Part shown: positions 35,574 to 44,061 of the stretch, piece after piece
Position numbering within the stretch: position 1 is the first letter of the stretch
Layout: the number at the start of each line of letters is the position of its first letter
NCBI RefSeq assembly: GCF_004944975.1
Contig: NZ_SPQG01000003.1
Coordinates: 154,592 to 218,591 of the forward strand
Source: Halorhabdus amylolytica
GTDB lineage: Archaea > Halobacteriota > Halobacteria > Halobacteriales > Haloarculaceae
Direction: 5' to 3'
Length of the DNA: 64,000 bases
The notes under the pieces: generated by a model
Told to the model about the DNA's origin: nothing
Database searches by the model: none
The model's input: the letters and a program-made list of their open reading frames with translations, nothing else
Translations under genes and position numbers: made by a program

Positions 35574-36158
35574 TCACAGGAATGCACCGGCGGCCTCGAA
35601 CCCGCGGAACGCGACGCCGAAAAGCAACACTCCCGGGATCACCCCGGCGATCGCCCCCTCGTGGTATTCGAGGTCGTGGACCGTCGAGAGACCGATCGTC
35701 AGCAAGATGGAGCCATAGACTGCACAGGCGACTTTCACACCTGCCACTGGGACGCCGGCGAAGACACACGGCGCGGTCGCGTACGCGAGCACCTGAACAG
35801 TCTCGCTCACGCCGGCCCGGTCCTCGGTGATCGGCCATAGGAGGATCGTCTGGATGGCTGCAAGCAGGTGCAGGCCGATCGGAGCTACCAGGACAACGGT
35901 CAAAAGCAGGACGAACGCGACTGTCGCTATGGGTCGGCCGTCGAAGACGGGCGCCGCTCCATCGACGAGAGCGTACCGACTGACTTCCTCGATTCCGACG
36001 ACGACAGCCAGAAAGACCAGTCCAGGGGCCTGATCGCCGGGTGCCACGGCCGAACGGAAGAACTGTCGCGGTGCGAACAGGACGGCCAGCCACGCTCTGA
36101 CGAGACCGACTAGGCCGCGCGCGCGTCCCTTCCCGGCCGGCTCAACCCATTGCGTCAC
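35574..36158 (-). CDS. Yip1-family integral membrane protein
   Basis: 194 residues from the GTG at 36158 (TQWVEPAGKGRARGLVGLVRAW), which matches the usual haloarchaeal Yip1 start; the frame is open to 36293 but overlaps the next gene. Five hydrophobic helices are visible, with the FFRSAVAPGDQAPGLVF segment conserved in the group. In eukaryotes Yip1 proteins act in vesicle traffic; in archaea the role is unknown. It follows the flavin reductase gene on the same strand. Confidence 0.78.
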   Translation of the reverse strand: MTQWVEPAGKGRARGLVGLVRAWLAVLFAPRQFFRSAVAPGDQAPGLVFLAVVVGIEEVSRYALVDGAAPVFDGRPIATVAFVLLLTVVLVAPIGLHLLAAIQTILLWPITEDRAGVSETVQVLAYATAPCVFAGVPVAGVKVACAVYGSILLTIGLSTVHDLEYHEGAIAGVIPGVLLFGVAFRGFEAAGAFL

Positions 36159-36279
36159 GATCGTCAGTTCGCGTGCCGGCGGCTTGTCGGTTTGGAAAGC
36201 AGTTATCCGCGCGAAAGCGGTGGAACTCGCTGACGCCGGCCCGACCTCGATGTCCGGCCACAGGAGGATCGGGGGATGA

Positions 36280-36858
36280 TCAGTCGTCGGCACCGACGTT
36301 CTCGGCGCTCTCGAAGGACGCGGGATCCGGTTCGATGTGGGCGTACTGGACGGCTTCCCTGCCGAGGACCTCGATCATCTCCCGGAGTTCCTCGTCGACC
36401 AACTCCCCGCCCTCGTAGGCGCTCGACGCCCGCGGGATCGCCACCTGGTGGGGGATGACCCAGGCGTCGAGCGAGCGCCCGACGGTCCGGAGCTGTTCGA
36501 GGGCAGTGATCGGGAAACGTCCGCCAGCGACCGCGAGCAACCCGATCGTCGTCTGTTCGAATTCGTCGAAACCACAGTAGTCCAGGGCGTTCTTCAGCGG
36601 CGCGCTGAACGAGCCGTGATAGACCGGTGTCCCCAGAAGAACGGAATCCGCCGCCCGGACGCGCTCGCGGAACAACTCGGCGTCGCCCGCACTGTCGTCG
36701 TCGGCGTCGTAGACAGGTAGTTCCCACTCACGGAGATCGAGTAGTTCGGTACTCGCGCCGGCGTCCGCGGCGGCGTCGAGGGCGATTCTGAGGGATCTCC
36801 GGGTGTAACTACCGTCTCTCAGGCTCCCACAGATTGCGATGACGTGCGTCTCGGTCAT
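36280..36858 (-). CDS. NADPH-dependent FMN reductase family protein
   Basis: 192 residues from ATG 36858. The flavodoxin-like fold is clear: IAICGSLRDGSYTRR at the N-terminus binds the FMN phosphate, and GTPVYHGSFSAPLKNALDYC near 85 is the family signature. The enzyme reduces flavin or quinone-type substrates with NAD(P)H. It is followed by the Yip1-like gene about 120 bp downstream. Substrate unknown. Confidence 0.88.
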   Translation of the reverse strand: MTETHVIAICGSLRDGSYTRRSLRIALDAAADAGASTELLDLREWELPVYDADDDSAGDAELFRERVRAADSVLLGTPVYHGSFSAPLKNALDYCGFDEFEQTTIGLLAVAGGRFPITALEQLRTVGRSLDAWVIPHQVAIPRASSAYEGGELVDEELREMIEVLGREAVQYAHIEPDPASFESAENVGADD

Positions 36859-36960
36859 GGGGAGGTACACTGACGCGCGGATGAAAGGTTTCGCGGTTAT
36901 CGCACACGGTCGTCGAACTGGGTCGCCGGAGTCGTTATCGGACGAGAACAGAGATCATGA

Positions 36961-37338
36961 TCACCTCACGGGCGTGAACCATTCTTCGTGTTCGTCGATC
37001 GGCCGGACGTAACACGACGCGAGGTCCTGGCGTCGAATCAGGTCCAGTGTCGCCGCCGTCAACTCCTCGCGATCGTCTTCGATCCCCAGGTCGTAGACGG
37101 CTGCCGAGTCGTAGAGACGATCCAGGTGGGCGCCCCACCGGAACAGCGCCGGGCCGTCGTTCGTCTCGTAACAGCGGACGCCCTCGAAGACACTCGTCCC
37201 GTAGTGTAGCGCGTGGGAGAGAACGTGAATCGTCGCCTCCTCCCAGGGCCGGAACTCCCCATCCATCCAGACAGTGTCCAGTCCGTCGAACGCCTCACGC
37301 TTCGCCTCGAACCCTGCCGAAACTGTTTTCTCGGCCAT
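36961..37338 (-). pseudogene. ilvE: N-terminal fragment of branched-chain amino acid aminotransferase
   Basis: The 125 residues begin like full-length IlvE (WMDGEFRPWEEATIHVLSHALHYGTSVFEGVRCYE) and match through RRQDLASCYVRP, then switch to DEHEEWFTPVR and stop. A complete enzyme has about 310 residues, and the catalytic Lys that binds PLP lies in the missing part, so this copy cannot work. No C-terminal half is seen downstream. It opens the stretch of broken genes at 37-41 kb. Confidence 0.85.
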
Positions 37339-37450
37339 ACTCGGCCCGAACCCTGAAGGGGTGAAAATAATTCCGGCTATTTACACATATTGGGTAGATA
37401 TGAATAGAATGTACCGGGAATAACCGATCAATATCCCGAAATCGACGAGA

Positions 37451-37475
37451 CTATCTGTTCGAATTGAAAAGATAG
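37451..37475 (+). promoter_or_regulatory. inverted repeat before the small HTH gene
   Basis: CTATCT (37451-37456) and AGATAG (37470-37475) face each other just before the ATG at 37480, in an AT-rich promoter. It could be an autoregulatory operator for the HTH protein. Six-base arms are short, so chance is not excluded. Confidence 0.3.
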
Positions 37476-37479
37476 ACGT

Positions 37480-37743
37480 ATGCCGGCAGCGATCGACGAC
37501 GAGACGCGCAGCGAGATCGTCTTTCGGGCAGCGCAGGGATATACTCGTTCGGAGATCGCAAAGACGGTCGGCATCTCCCGGACGACCGTCCGAAAGTATC
37601 TCGAAAAGACAATTGAGGTCACGGAGGACAGCGATCGTCCACGCGAGACACTCTGTGCGATCATCCAGAATGACTACGACTGGGATCGTACGGAGGGAAA
37701 GACCGACCTCGACATCGACGGCGTCGACTTCATGTCCATGTAG
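37480..37743 (+). CDS. small helix-turn-helix DNA-binding protein
   Basis: 87 residues. The N-terminal half is a resolvase/homeodomain-like HTH: ETRSEIVFRAAQGYTRSEIAKTVGISRTTVRKYL shows the two helices and turn. The C-terminal part is acidic without a recognised domain. There is no recombinase catalytic domain, so it is a regulator or a fragment. The upstream DNA is AT-rich compared with neighbours, and the flanking genes are broken, which suggests a mobile or decaying region. Confidence 0.75.
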   Translation: MPAAIDDETRSEIVFRAAQGYTRSEIAKTVGISRTTVRKYLEKTIEVTEDSDRPRETLCAIIQNDYDWDRTEGKTDLDIDGVDFMSM

Positions 37744-37855
37744 GCACACTCGATACCGGCCGTCAGTCAGCTGCTCGCTCGTGATCCATGGGTGAGGCGT
37801 CGCGAAAGCGTTAACGGGGATCTGCTCCGAATCCGGTGCGTATCTCCGTCCCAGA

Positions 37856-38956
37856 ATGAGCACAGACGACCACGTCGACATCGAGTACATCGAACGGTAT
37901 CGTGACACGGTCGAGCGACCGCTGTGGCAGCTGTTCCAGCGCTACGGCCACGGCAGTCGCCGGTGGTTTCTCCTCGGCATTCTGGCATCGATCGGCTCCC
38001 GGTTCGCATCGCTCGTGCCGCCCGTCCTGCTCGGCGTGGCGATCGATGCCATCTTCGGGGACCAACCCTTCGAACTCCCGCTGGTCCCGGACGCGTAGCT
38101 GCCGAGTGACGGGGCCGAGCAGTTCTGGTTCGTGATCGGCCTGATGGCCGTGTTCATGATCGGCCAGTCCGTTCTCAACTTCGTCCGGCAGTCCTCGCTG
38201 AACCTCTTCTCCCATCGCGTCAAACACGAGGTTCGGACGGCCACCTACCAACGGATGCAGCGTCTGGACATGGACTTCTTCAACGAAGTCCAGACCGGCG
38301 AGTTGATGTCGATTCTTTCGAACGACACCAACCGCTTAGAGCGGTTCCTCGACAACATGTTCGGGGAGTCGATCCAGCTTGGCGTCCTCATCGTCGGCAT
38401 CTCAGTGATCCTCTTCTGGTTCAACCCGCAACTCGCCGTGATCACACTCGGGGTCATCCCGGTGGCGGCCGTGTTCACTTACTGGTTCATGCGACTGGCC
38501 GAGGAACGCTACACTGACGTCCGCCAGTCGGTAGGCGACCTCAACAGTCGCTTGGAGAACAACCTCAACGGCATCGAGGTCATCAAGTCCGCCAACACCG
38601 ACGATTACGAGGACGAGCGCGTCCGCGAACACTCCTATACGTACTTCCGGCTCGACTGGCTCGCGTTGCGGTTGAACTTCATCTACCGGCCCGGGCTCCA
38701 GGCGCTGACCTCCATCTCGTTCATCGCGACGTTCGTCATCGCTCACCGCCTCTCGACGGTCTGGGACGCCGATACGATCCTCGTCGTCGAGGACGGCCGG
38801 ATCGTCGAGCGCGGTACCCACGACGACCTGATCGACGCGAACGGCCTCTATGCCAACCTCTGGCGGGTGCAGGCCGGCGAGATCGGCGCGCTCCCCGAGG
38901 AGTTCCTCGAGGAAGCCAGTCAGCGCGTCGCCCAGCAGGGGCTGGACGGGGAGTGA
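37856..38956 (+). pseudogene. ABC exporter (TMD-NBD fusion) with premature stop and internal deletion
   Basis: The frame starts MSTDDHVDIEYIERYRD, a typical haloarchaeal ABC exporter start, and meets an in-frame TAG at 38096-38098 after LPLVPDA, where homologues usually have Trp. The same frame continues through the membrane domain ([21 protein letters not shown]). It then jumps from SISFIATFV straight to [20 protein letters not shown], the end of the ATPase domain. Walker A, signature and Walker B are all missing, roughly 250-280 residues. The join could have formed by recombination at the similar ACGTTCGTCATCG sequences. The protein cannot function as an ABC transporter. Confidence 0.9.
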
Positions 38957-39009
38957 TCGGAGCCGATCGTTTCAGTCGTCAGGCGTCGTCCGACAGATCA
39001 CTGAGCCGG

Positions 39010-39930
39010 CTATCGGAGTCGAGCGATCGGTTGATCGTTCCCTTCCTTGATCTCGACGAGTCCGTCGTCCGTCAGGTCCTCGAGGAGGTCCCGGAGCCAC
39101 TCCCGATCAGCCTCGCCGTCGCCCTCCGGCGCGTAGTCTACCCGCACTTTCGGGCCGAGGTCGTCGATCGCCAGGTGATCGTGTTCCCTCAGCGCGCCGA
39201 TCACGCGCCCGCGCATCTGGCGGCGACTGCCCTCGAAGGTCGTCTGTTCGGGCACGTCGGGCGCCGAGAAGTCGCCGCTCGCGTAGGCGTCACACCACTC
39301 CCGCCAGGGACAGCCCGCCACGTCACACCGGGGCGTCTTCTCGCAGGCCACGCCGCCGAGTTCCATGATCGCGTTGTTCCAGACCCGGGACTCCCCGTCG
39401 GGCATGAGTACCTTCGCGGTGTCTTCGAAGGCCGCGTCCTCGTCGGGGATGGAGAAGGCCCGATACAGCACGCGCTTGACGTTGGTGTCCACGACGGCCT
39501 CGCCGTTGTTGAATGCGAAACTCGCGACCGCGTTGGCAGTGTAGGGACCGACGCCCATGAGTTCGGATAATTCGTCGGGCGACTCCGGGAACTCACCGTC
39601 GTATTCGGAGACGACCTGGGTCGCTGCCTCGTGGAGGTACTTCGCGCGGTTGTTGTACCCGAGGCTGTGGGCCGACCAGAAGGAGACGACGTCGGCCCGG
39701 TCGGCTCCCGCGAGGTCCTCGACCGTCGGCCATCGATCGAGGAAGTCCGCCCAGGCGTCGACGACGCGTTCGAGTTGGGTCTGCTGGCTCATCACCTCCG
39801 AGACGAGGATCGCATAGGGATCGTCGGTCTCGCGCCAGGGATACTCGCGGTGATCGACCTCGTACCACTCTATCAGGGCCGACCTGATCGCGTCGAGATC
39901 GTCGGGGAGATCGACGACGGCCTCGTTCAT
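39010..39930 (-). CDS. mutY: A/G-specific adenine glycosylase
   Basis: 306 residues from ATG 39930; ATG 40005 is a possible longer start. MutY removes A paired with 8-oxo-G. The catalytic Glu lies in LVSEVMSQQTQLERV, the helix-hairpin-helix is GVGPYTANAVASFAF, the catalytic Asp is in VVDTNVKRVLYR, and the Fe-S cluster ligands are the Cys in ACEKTPRCDVAGCPWREWC. The C-terminal domain is shorter than in bacteria and lacks a clear NUDIX-like region. The gene is intact although its neighbours are broken. Confidence 0.92.
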   Translation of the reverse strand: MNEAVVDLPDDLDAIRSALIEWYEVDHREYPWRETDDPYAILVSEVMSQQTQLERVVDAWADFLDRWPTVEDLAGADRADVVSFWSAHSLGYNNRAKYLHEAATQVVSEYDGEFPESPDELSELMGVGPYTANAVASFAFNNGEAVVDTNVKRVLYRAFSIPDEDAAFEDTAKVLMPDGESRVWNNAIMELGGVACEKTPRCDVAGCPWREWCDAYASGDFSAPDVPEQTTFEGSRRQMRGRVIGALREHDHLAIDDLGPKVRVDYAPEGDGEADREWLRDLLEDLTDDGLVEIKEGNDQPIARLR

Positions 39931-40076
39931 CGTCGCGCCGTAGGCTCGTCGAGAGTTTATCTTTGGCGTCCCCGACAGCGACCGACGTAGTTCTGCCTCG
40001 GTCATCGCTCGTCGATATCTGCCTGTCGCTGGTGCCGAGTCGAAAGGAGTTTGCGCTCCGATCGTCAGTTTTCGAT

Positions 40077-40406
40077 ATGGGACTCGATGCACTATCCGAA
40101 GACGTAACCGAGTCGTACGGTGCGCTCGGAGAGGAACTGACAGTGGCTCTCGATCGGGAGACGCGAAACGAACTCGCGATGCTCGAAGCGACACTGGACC
40201 CGGAGACGACTGACGAACTCCTTCGACGCGGGATCCACCTGCTCTTTCAACGGACGGTCGAAACGGGATCGCTCGACTTTCACCTCAGAAACGAGTACGA
40301 CGTTACCTACGACGAATATCTTTCGGGGATGACCTTCGACGAGATGACCGGCGGCGGACAGTATCAGAGTAGCGGCGATCCGGACGACCGACGCTACCAG
40401 TTTTGA
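40077..40406 (+). CDS. small haloarchaeal protein, unknown function
   Basis: 109 residues from ATG 40077, acidic and mostly helical (YGALGEELTVALDRETRNELAMLE). The C-terminal third (YDEYLSGMTFDEMTGG) looks disordered. It is divergent from mutY and convergent with the PadR gene. The arrangement of a helical N-terminal part resembles small ribbon-helix-helix accessory proteins, but no motif allows a name. Confidence 0.6.
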   Translation: MGLDALSEDVTESYGALGEELTVALDRETRNELAMLEATLDPETTDELLRRGIHLLFQRTVETGSLDFHLRNEYDVTYDEYLSGMTFDEMTGGGQYQSSGDPDDRRYQF

Positions 40407-40424
40407 TCGATAGAAGGGGCCAAC

Positions 40425-40700
40425 CTAGAGGTCGACGTACTGTTCTTCCCAGTCGCGACGCGCCTCGATCTCCCGACGCCCCCGTCGAGTCAGACTGTAA
40501 TAGTTCGTCCGGCGATCCCGCTGGCCCTTCTCGACGAGACCCTTGTCGACGAGTGTATCCAGGTTCGGATACAGACGGCCGTGATGGATCTCCTTCTCGT
40601 AGTAATCTTCGAGCTCTTCTTTGATTGCCAGACCGTGCGGTTCCTCCTCGCCAGCGATGACATATAGGAGGTCTCGCTGAAATCCTGTCAGGTCGTACAT
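40425..40700 (-). CDS. PadR-family transcriptional regulator
   Basis: 91 residues, the short PadR form. The winged helix is visible: GFQRDLLYVIAGEEEPHGLAIKEELE, then GRLYPNLDTLVDKGLVEKG and NYYSLTRRGRREIE, the wing and last helix. PadR proteins often control nearby efflux or stress genes and respond to small molecules. The candidate target here is unclear; the closest transporter gene is the broken ABC exporter. An AT-rich promoter (40717-40742) precedes it. Confidence 0.88.
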   Translation of the reverse strand: MYDLTGFQRDLLYVIAGEEEPHGLAIKEELEDYYEKEIHHGRLYPNLDTLVDKGLVEKGQRDRRTNYYSLTRRGRREIEARRDWEEQYVDL

Positions 40701-41324
40701 CGGTAATGTCCATGTAAGGGTTATTATCCAAATATCTTAAACATGTCGACTCGGGACCGCGAGGATTCCGCGAACAACGCGCTGTGGCCTGTGAGCGAGG
40801 TCCACGAAAGATATCCCCTAGTGAGGGGTGTGGCGTGGATGTCCGGGAGGTGGTACGTCGGATCGTCGATTCTCAATCGAGAGTGGTAATTTTCGTTTGC
40901 ATAGAGTGTCGCTCGGCGTATCACGTCGTTTGAACGGGGTTGAACTGGAACAGCACGGTCGTCGATCGGATCGAACTAAACGGATCAGACGCCCCTCAGA
41001 GTGCGTGTGTGGACGAAGCCATTGCTCCGAACACTGAACGTGTCACGACAGACCTACCGGTGAGGGATTCGTTATCGAAAGAGTGGAAAGCGGTTCACGC
41101 GGGAAACCCGCGTGAACGCTTGCCGCCCTGAATTGGTCCCCGCTGACGCTTCGGCCCTCCAAGCGAAGCGTCATCAGAATATCGATGGTGGTTTCACTTA
41201 AACTTACCGGCCTCTTTCCTTCACACTGCTCGACCGGTCAATCGCCCGAAAGAGGAACGGCGCGAGGATGGGCCGTCCGGAATGGGGCATATGGGTTAAA
41301 AGCGTTCGCCCGCTCACCCTGGAT
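40701..41324. other. 624 bp without a recognisable intact gene; contains two strong hairpins
   Basis: The frame 40934-41131 (+) ends in KAVHAGNPRERLPP and could be the C-terminal end of a lost gene, perhaps a transposase, but I cannot name it. At its end lie a hairpin with an 11-bp perfect stem and AAA loop (41093-41103 with 41107-41117) and, 27 bp further on, one with a 10-bp stem and 10-nt loop (41144-41153 with 41164-41173). These resemble terminators or the end of an IS200/IS605-type element. Confidence 0.5.
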
Positions 41325-42044
41325 ATGAAGATACGCGGCGAGCGCGAGTGCAAGGACTGTGGCGCCAGGTGGTCGTATTACGAGACGGAGTCGGTCGTGT
41401 GTCCGGATTGCGGGAGCCTCCACAGCGTCGGCGTCGCCGACCGTCAGTTGCACACTGCAAGCCCGGTCGAGCTGGATCTGACGGCCGCCAGAGCCGATCT
41501 GGGCTCGGAGCCCCTCGGCATCGTCGCGCGACGTGCGAGCGAGACGGCGGCGGCGTTCGTCCGCGAACACGGCTTCGTCCACGCCGGCGAGTTGCAACCG
41601 CTCGACGCGCCGTTCGTCGCGGCGACGGAGCTGTGGCACGCGGGAGCGGAACTCGCCCGCTCGCTCCGGATCGACGACGTGGAGGAGGCCTACCTGCTGG
41701 CGCTGCTCGACGGCGCCGAGTCCGGGCAGCGACCGTCACCCGATGACATCCCGGAGTCGATGGCCGCAGTACGGGGACTGGCCGCGGCCTCGTCTGTCGC
41801 GGACTACCATCGTGATGTTCGGCGATATCTCGCAGATAATCCCGACGCGGACGCCCGGAGAATCCTTGGACGGATCGAGGACCATCGCACCCGCGTCGAG
41901 GCGCTCGACGGGGCGGTCCCGCCCGAGATGGCCGACGCGCTCGTCGAGGGGGTCCAGGCCGTCGGGACCTATCTGATCGAGGATAGCGCGACCCTCGAAG
42001 CCGCTCGCGAGCGACTGGACGAGTTGGATCTGGACGGTCCCTGA
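41325..42044 (+). CDS. TFIIB-type zinc ribbon haloarchaeal protein
   Basis: 239 residues from ATG 41325 (MKIRGERECKDCG). An N-terminal zinc ribbon with CKDCG and CPDCG is followed by a helical acidic domain of about 190 residues with no recognised motif. A zinc ribbon of this type often binds nucleic acid or a polymerase, but there is no TFB core repeat. It is convergent with folD. Function unknown. Confidence 0.75.
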   Translation: MKIRGERECKDCGARWSYYETESVVCPDCGSLHSVGVADRQLHTASPVELDLTAARADLGSEPLGIVARRASETAAAFVREHGFVHAGELQPLDAPFVAATELWHAGAELARSLRIDDVEEAYLLALLDGAESGQRPSPDDIPESMAAVRGLAAASSVADYHRDVRRYLADNPDADARRILGRIEDHRTRVEALDGAVPPEMADALVEGVQAVGTYLIEDSATLEAARERLDELDLDGP

Positions 42045-42069
42045 GGGACAAAAACGGACGTCGCGGGAG

Positions 42070-42963
42070 TCAAGGGAGGGAGACGTCCACGTCGTGTTTG
42101 CTGGCGGCGGCCTTGACAGTGTTGTACAGGAGCATGGCGCGAGTCATCGGGCCGACGCCACCCGGGACAGGCGTGATGGCGCCTGCCTTCTCTCTGGCGC
42201 TCTCGAAGTCGACGTCACCGACCAGTTCGTATCCCTTCTCGGTGTCGGCATCGACGCGGTTGATCCCCACGTCGATCACGACTACGCCTTCGCTCAACAT
42301 CTCGCCGTCGATCATTTCCGGGACGCCCGCGGCCGCGACGACGATGTCCGCCTCGCGGGTCTGCCCTGCGAGGTCCTCAGTTCGGGAGTGACAGACGGTC
42401 ACGGTCGCGTTGCCGCCCTCGGCTTTTTGCATGAGAAGGTTCGCCATCGGCTTGCCGACGATGTCCGACCGCCCGACGATCACGGCGTCTTTCCCCTCGG
42501 GGTCGACGCCCGCATCTTCGAGTAACTTCTGGATACCGTGGGGCGTACAGGGCTTGTAGCGCGGGTCGCCCGCGACGAGTCGGCCGACGTTCTCGGGGTG
42601 GAACCCGTCGACATCCTTCTCGGGGTCGATCCGCCGTAGAACCGACTGTTTCTCGACGTGCTCGGGGACCGGCATCTGGACGAGGATTCCGTCGACGTTC
42701 GAGTCGGCGTTCAGGCGATCGATCTCGTCGAACAGTTCCCGGGCAGGCGCGTCGGGTTCGATCTCGACGTCGAGTGCCTCGATACCCACCTCCGCACAGT
42801 CGTCCTGTTTCATCGAGACGTACGTCTCGCTGGCCGGATCCGTACTCATCAGCACGGTCGCCAGGGTCGGGGTAACACCTTTGGCTTCGAGCGCCGAGAT
42901 GGCGTCGCCGAGGTCGTCCCGTATGGCCGCCGCGACCGCGTTGCCGTCGATGATCTCGGTCAT
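42070..42963 (-). CDS. folD: bifunctional methylenetetrahydrofolate dehydrogenase/cyclohydrolase
   Basis: 297 residues from ATG 42963. FolD interconverts methylene-, methenyl- and formyl-tetrahydrofolate. The catalytic Lys is in YVSMKQDDC, the substrate segment DGILVQMPVPEHV follows, the NADP-binding motif is VIVGRSDIVGKPMANLLM, and PVPGGVGPMTRAMLL is the C-terminal signature. All key residues are present and the length is normal. It belongs to one-carbon metabolism and needs no unusual neighbour. Confidence 0.95.
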   Translation of the reverse strand: MTEIIDGNAVAAAIRDDLGDAISALEAKGVTPTLATVLMSTDPASETYVSMKQDDCAEVGIEALDVEIEPDAPARELFDEIDRLNADSNVDGILVQMPVPEHVEKQSVLRRIDPEKDVDGFHPENVGRLVAGDPRYKPCTPHGIQKLLEDAGVDPEGKDAVIVGRSDIVGKPMANLLMQKAEGGNATVTVCHSRTEDLAGQTREADIVVAAAGVPEMIDGEMLSEGVVVIDVGINRVDADTEKGYELVGDVDFESAREKAGAITPVPGGVGPMTRAMLLYNTVKAAASKHDVDVSLP

Positions 42964-43024
42964 AAGTGAATCGACGGGACCACGTCCCTTCAACGTCCCG
43001 GAACGGGCGTCCTACCCGGCGCTC

Positions 43025-43996
43025 CTACGGCCCGGTCGCGACGAGTCCCGCCGTCGCCTCCAGGTGAGGAAACACCAGAATGGTCATCTGGAAGAGCGCG
43101 ATCGTCACTACCGGAATCCAGACTGATCGTGTCCGCTCGTGTCCCCACGCGGCAATCGCGAAGACGACGAACCAGGTGCCGGCAGTCAGTAGTTCTCCCG
43201 CCGTCGTCGCCCCCGAAAGCACGTCGACCGCGACTGTGAACGAGAGAAAGATGGCGAAGACGAGCGCGACCGCACTCGTCGGTGAGACGGCGTCGCGTAT
43301 CGATACGGCGTCGCGCATCCGGGACAGTTCGACGACGGCGAGTGTCGTCCCGACGACGAAGACGAGTGCGATCACCAGAAGGGCGTTCGAGCGGGCGAGG
43401 CGCCAGATCGGGTCGACGAACCAGTGATACAGTCCCGCGAGTGCAGTGATGGCGAGCCACACCTCCCGGGACTCAAACGTCTCCCGGAGCCCGCCCCAGA
43501 TTGCCCCGTAGAACAGAACTCCGTATCCGAGACCGACCAGTGTACCGGGCACGACGGCGTTCCACCAGAGGAAGCCGAGCGAGAGGTCCGGGATCGCAGC
43601 CCACGACCCGGCGTCGGCAACCGAGGTCCCGATGGCCTGAACCACGAGGAAGTATCCGGCGGCCACGAGCAGGGGGCCGACGACAGCGACGCTGGCGGTA
43701 CCGACGTCGTCGCGGCCCGGTAGCGTGATCCGGATGGGAAGATCGTCCACCGCGGCGTATCCGGCACCGACGACGACCATTCCGACCGCAAGCCAGAACC
43801 ACGACCGACCCACGACGGTCCCCTGGGAAGGGCCGGGCAGCCAGGACGGTACCAGATTCTGCGCGTGAAAGGCGATCTCCGGGGCAATCAGGTCCAACAG
43901 CGGCATCGTCGCGAGGACGACGAACGTCACGCCGAATTCGATCACCTCGCGATGACGGTCGAACGTCCTGTTCAGGGCAGACCGACGGAGGGACAT
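43025..43996 (-). CDS. multi-pass membrane protein, possible degenerate CPBP-type protease relative
   Basis: 323 residues from ATG 43996, about eight membrane helices. Segments LGYGVLFYGAIWGGLRE and ALAGLYHWFVDP sit where CPBP (Abi) proteases have the EExxxR and His motifs, but the catalytic Glu pair is absent. It is either a non-catalytic relative or an unrelated membrane protein. The longer frame to 44404 is basic and out of phase with family starts. It lies next to the glycosyltransferase gene on the same strand with a 65 bp gap. Confidence 0.65.
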   Translation of the reverse strand: MSLRRSALNRTFDRHREVIEFGVTFVVLATMPLLDLIAPEIAFHAQNLVPSWLPGPSQGTVVGRSWFWLAVGMVVVGAGYAAVDDLPIRITLPGRDDVGTASVAVVGPLLVAAGYFLVVQAIGTSVADAGSWAAIPDLSLGFLWWNAVVPGTLVGLGYGVLFYGAIWGGLRETFESREVWLAITALAGLYHWFVDPIWRLARSNALLVIALVFVVGTTLAVVELSRMRDAVSIRDAVSPTSAVALVFAIFLSFTVAVDVLSGATTAGELLTAGTWFVVFAIAAWGHERTRSVWIPVVTIALFQMTILVFPHLEATAGLVATGP

Positions 43997-44061
43997 ATCC
44001 GTCCTATTCCACCGACGGGCAAAATAATAGTTCGGAACAATCCCGAGGAACAATCCCGTCC

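Noticed and set aside
37480..37743. Site-specific recombinase
   Set aside because: Only the HTH part resembles resolvases; there is no catalytic Ser or Tyr domain.
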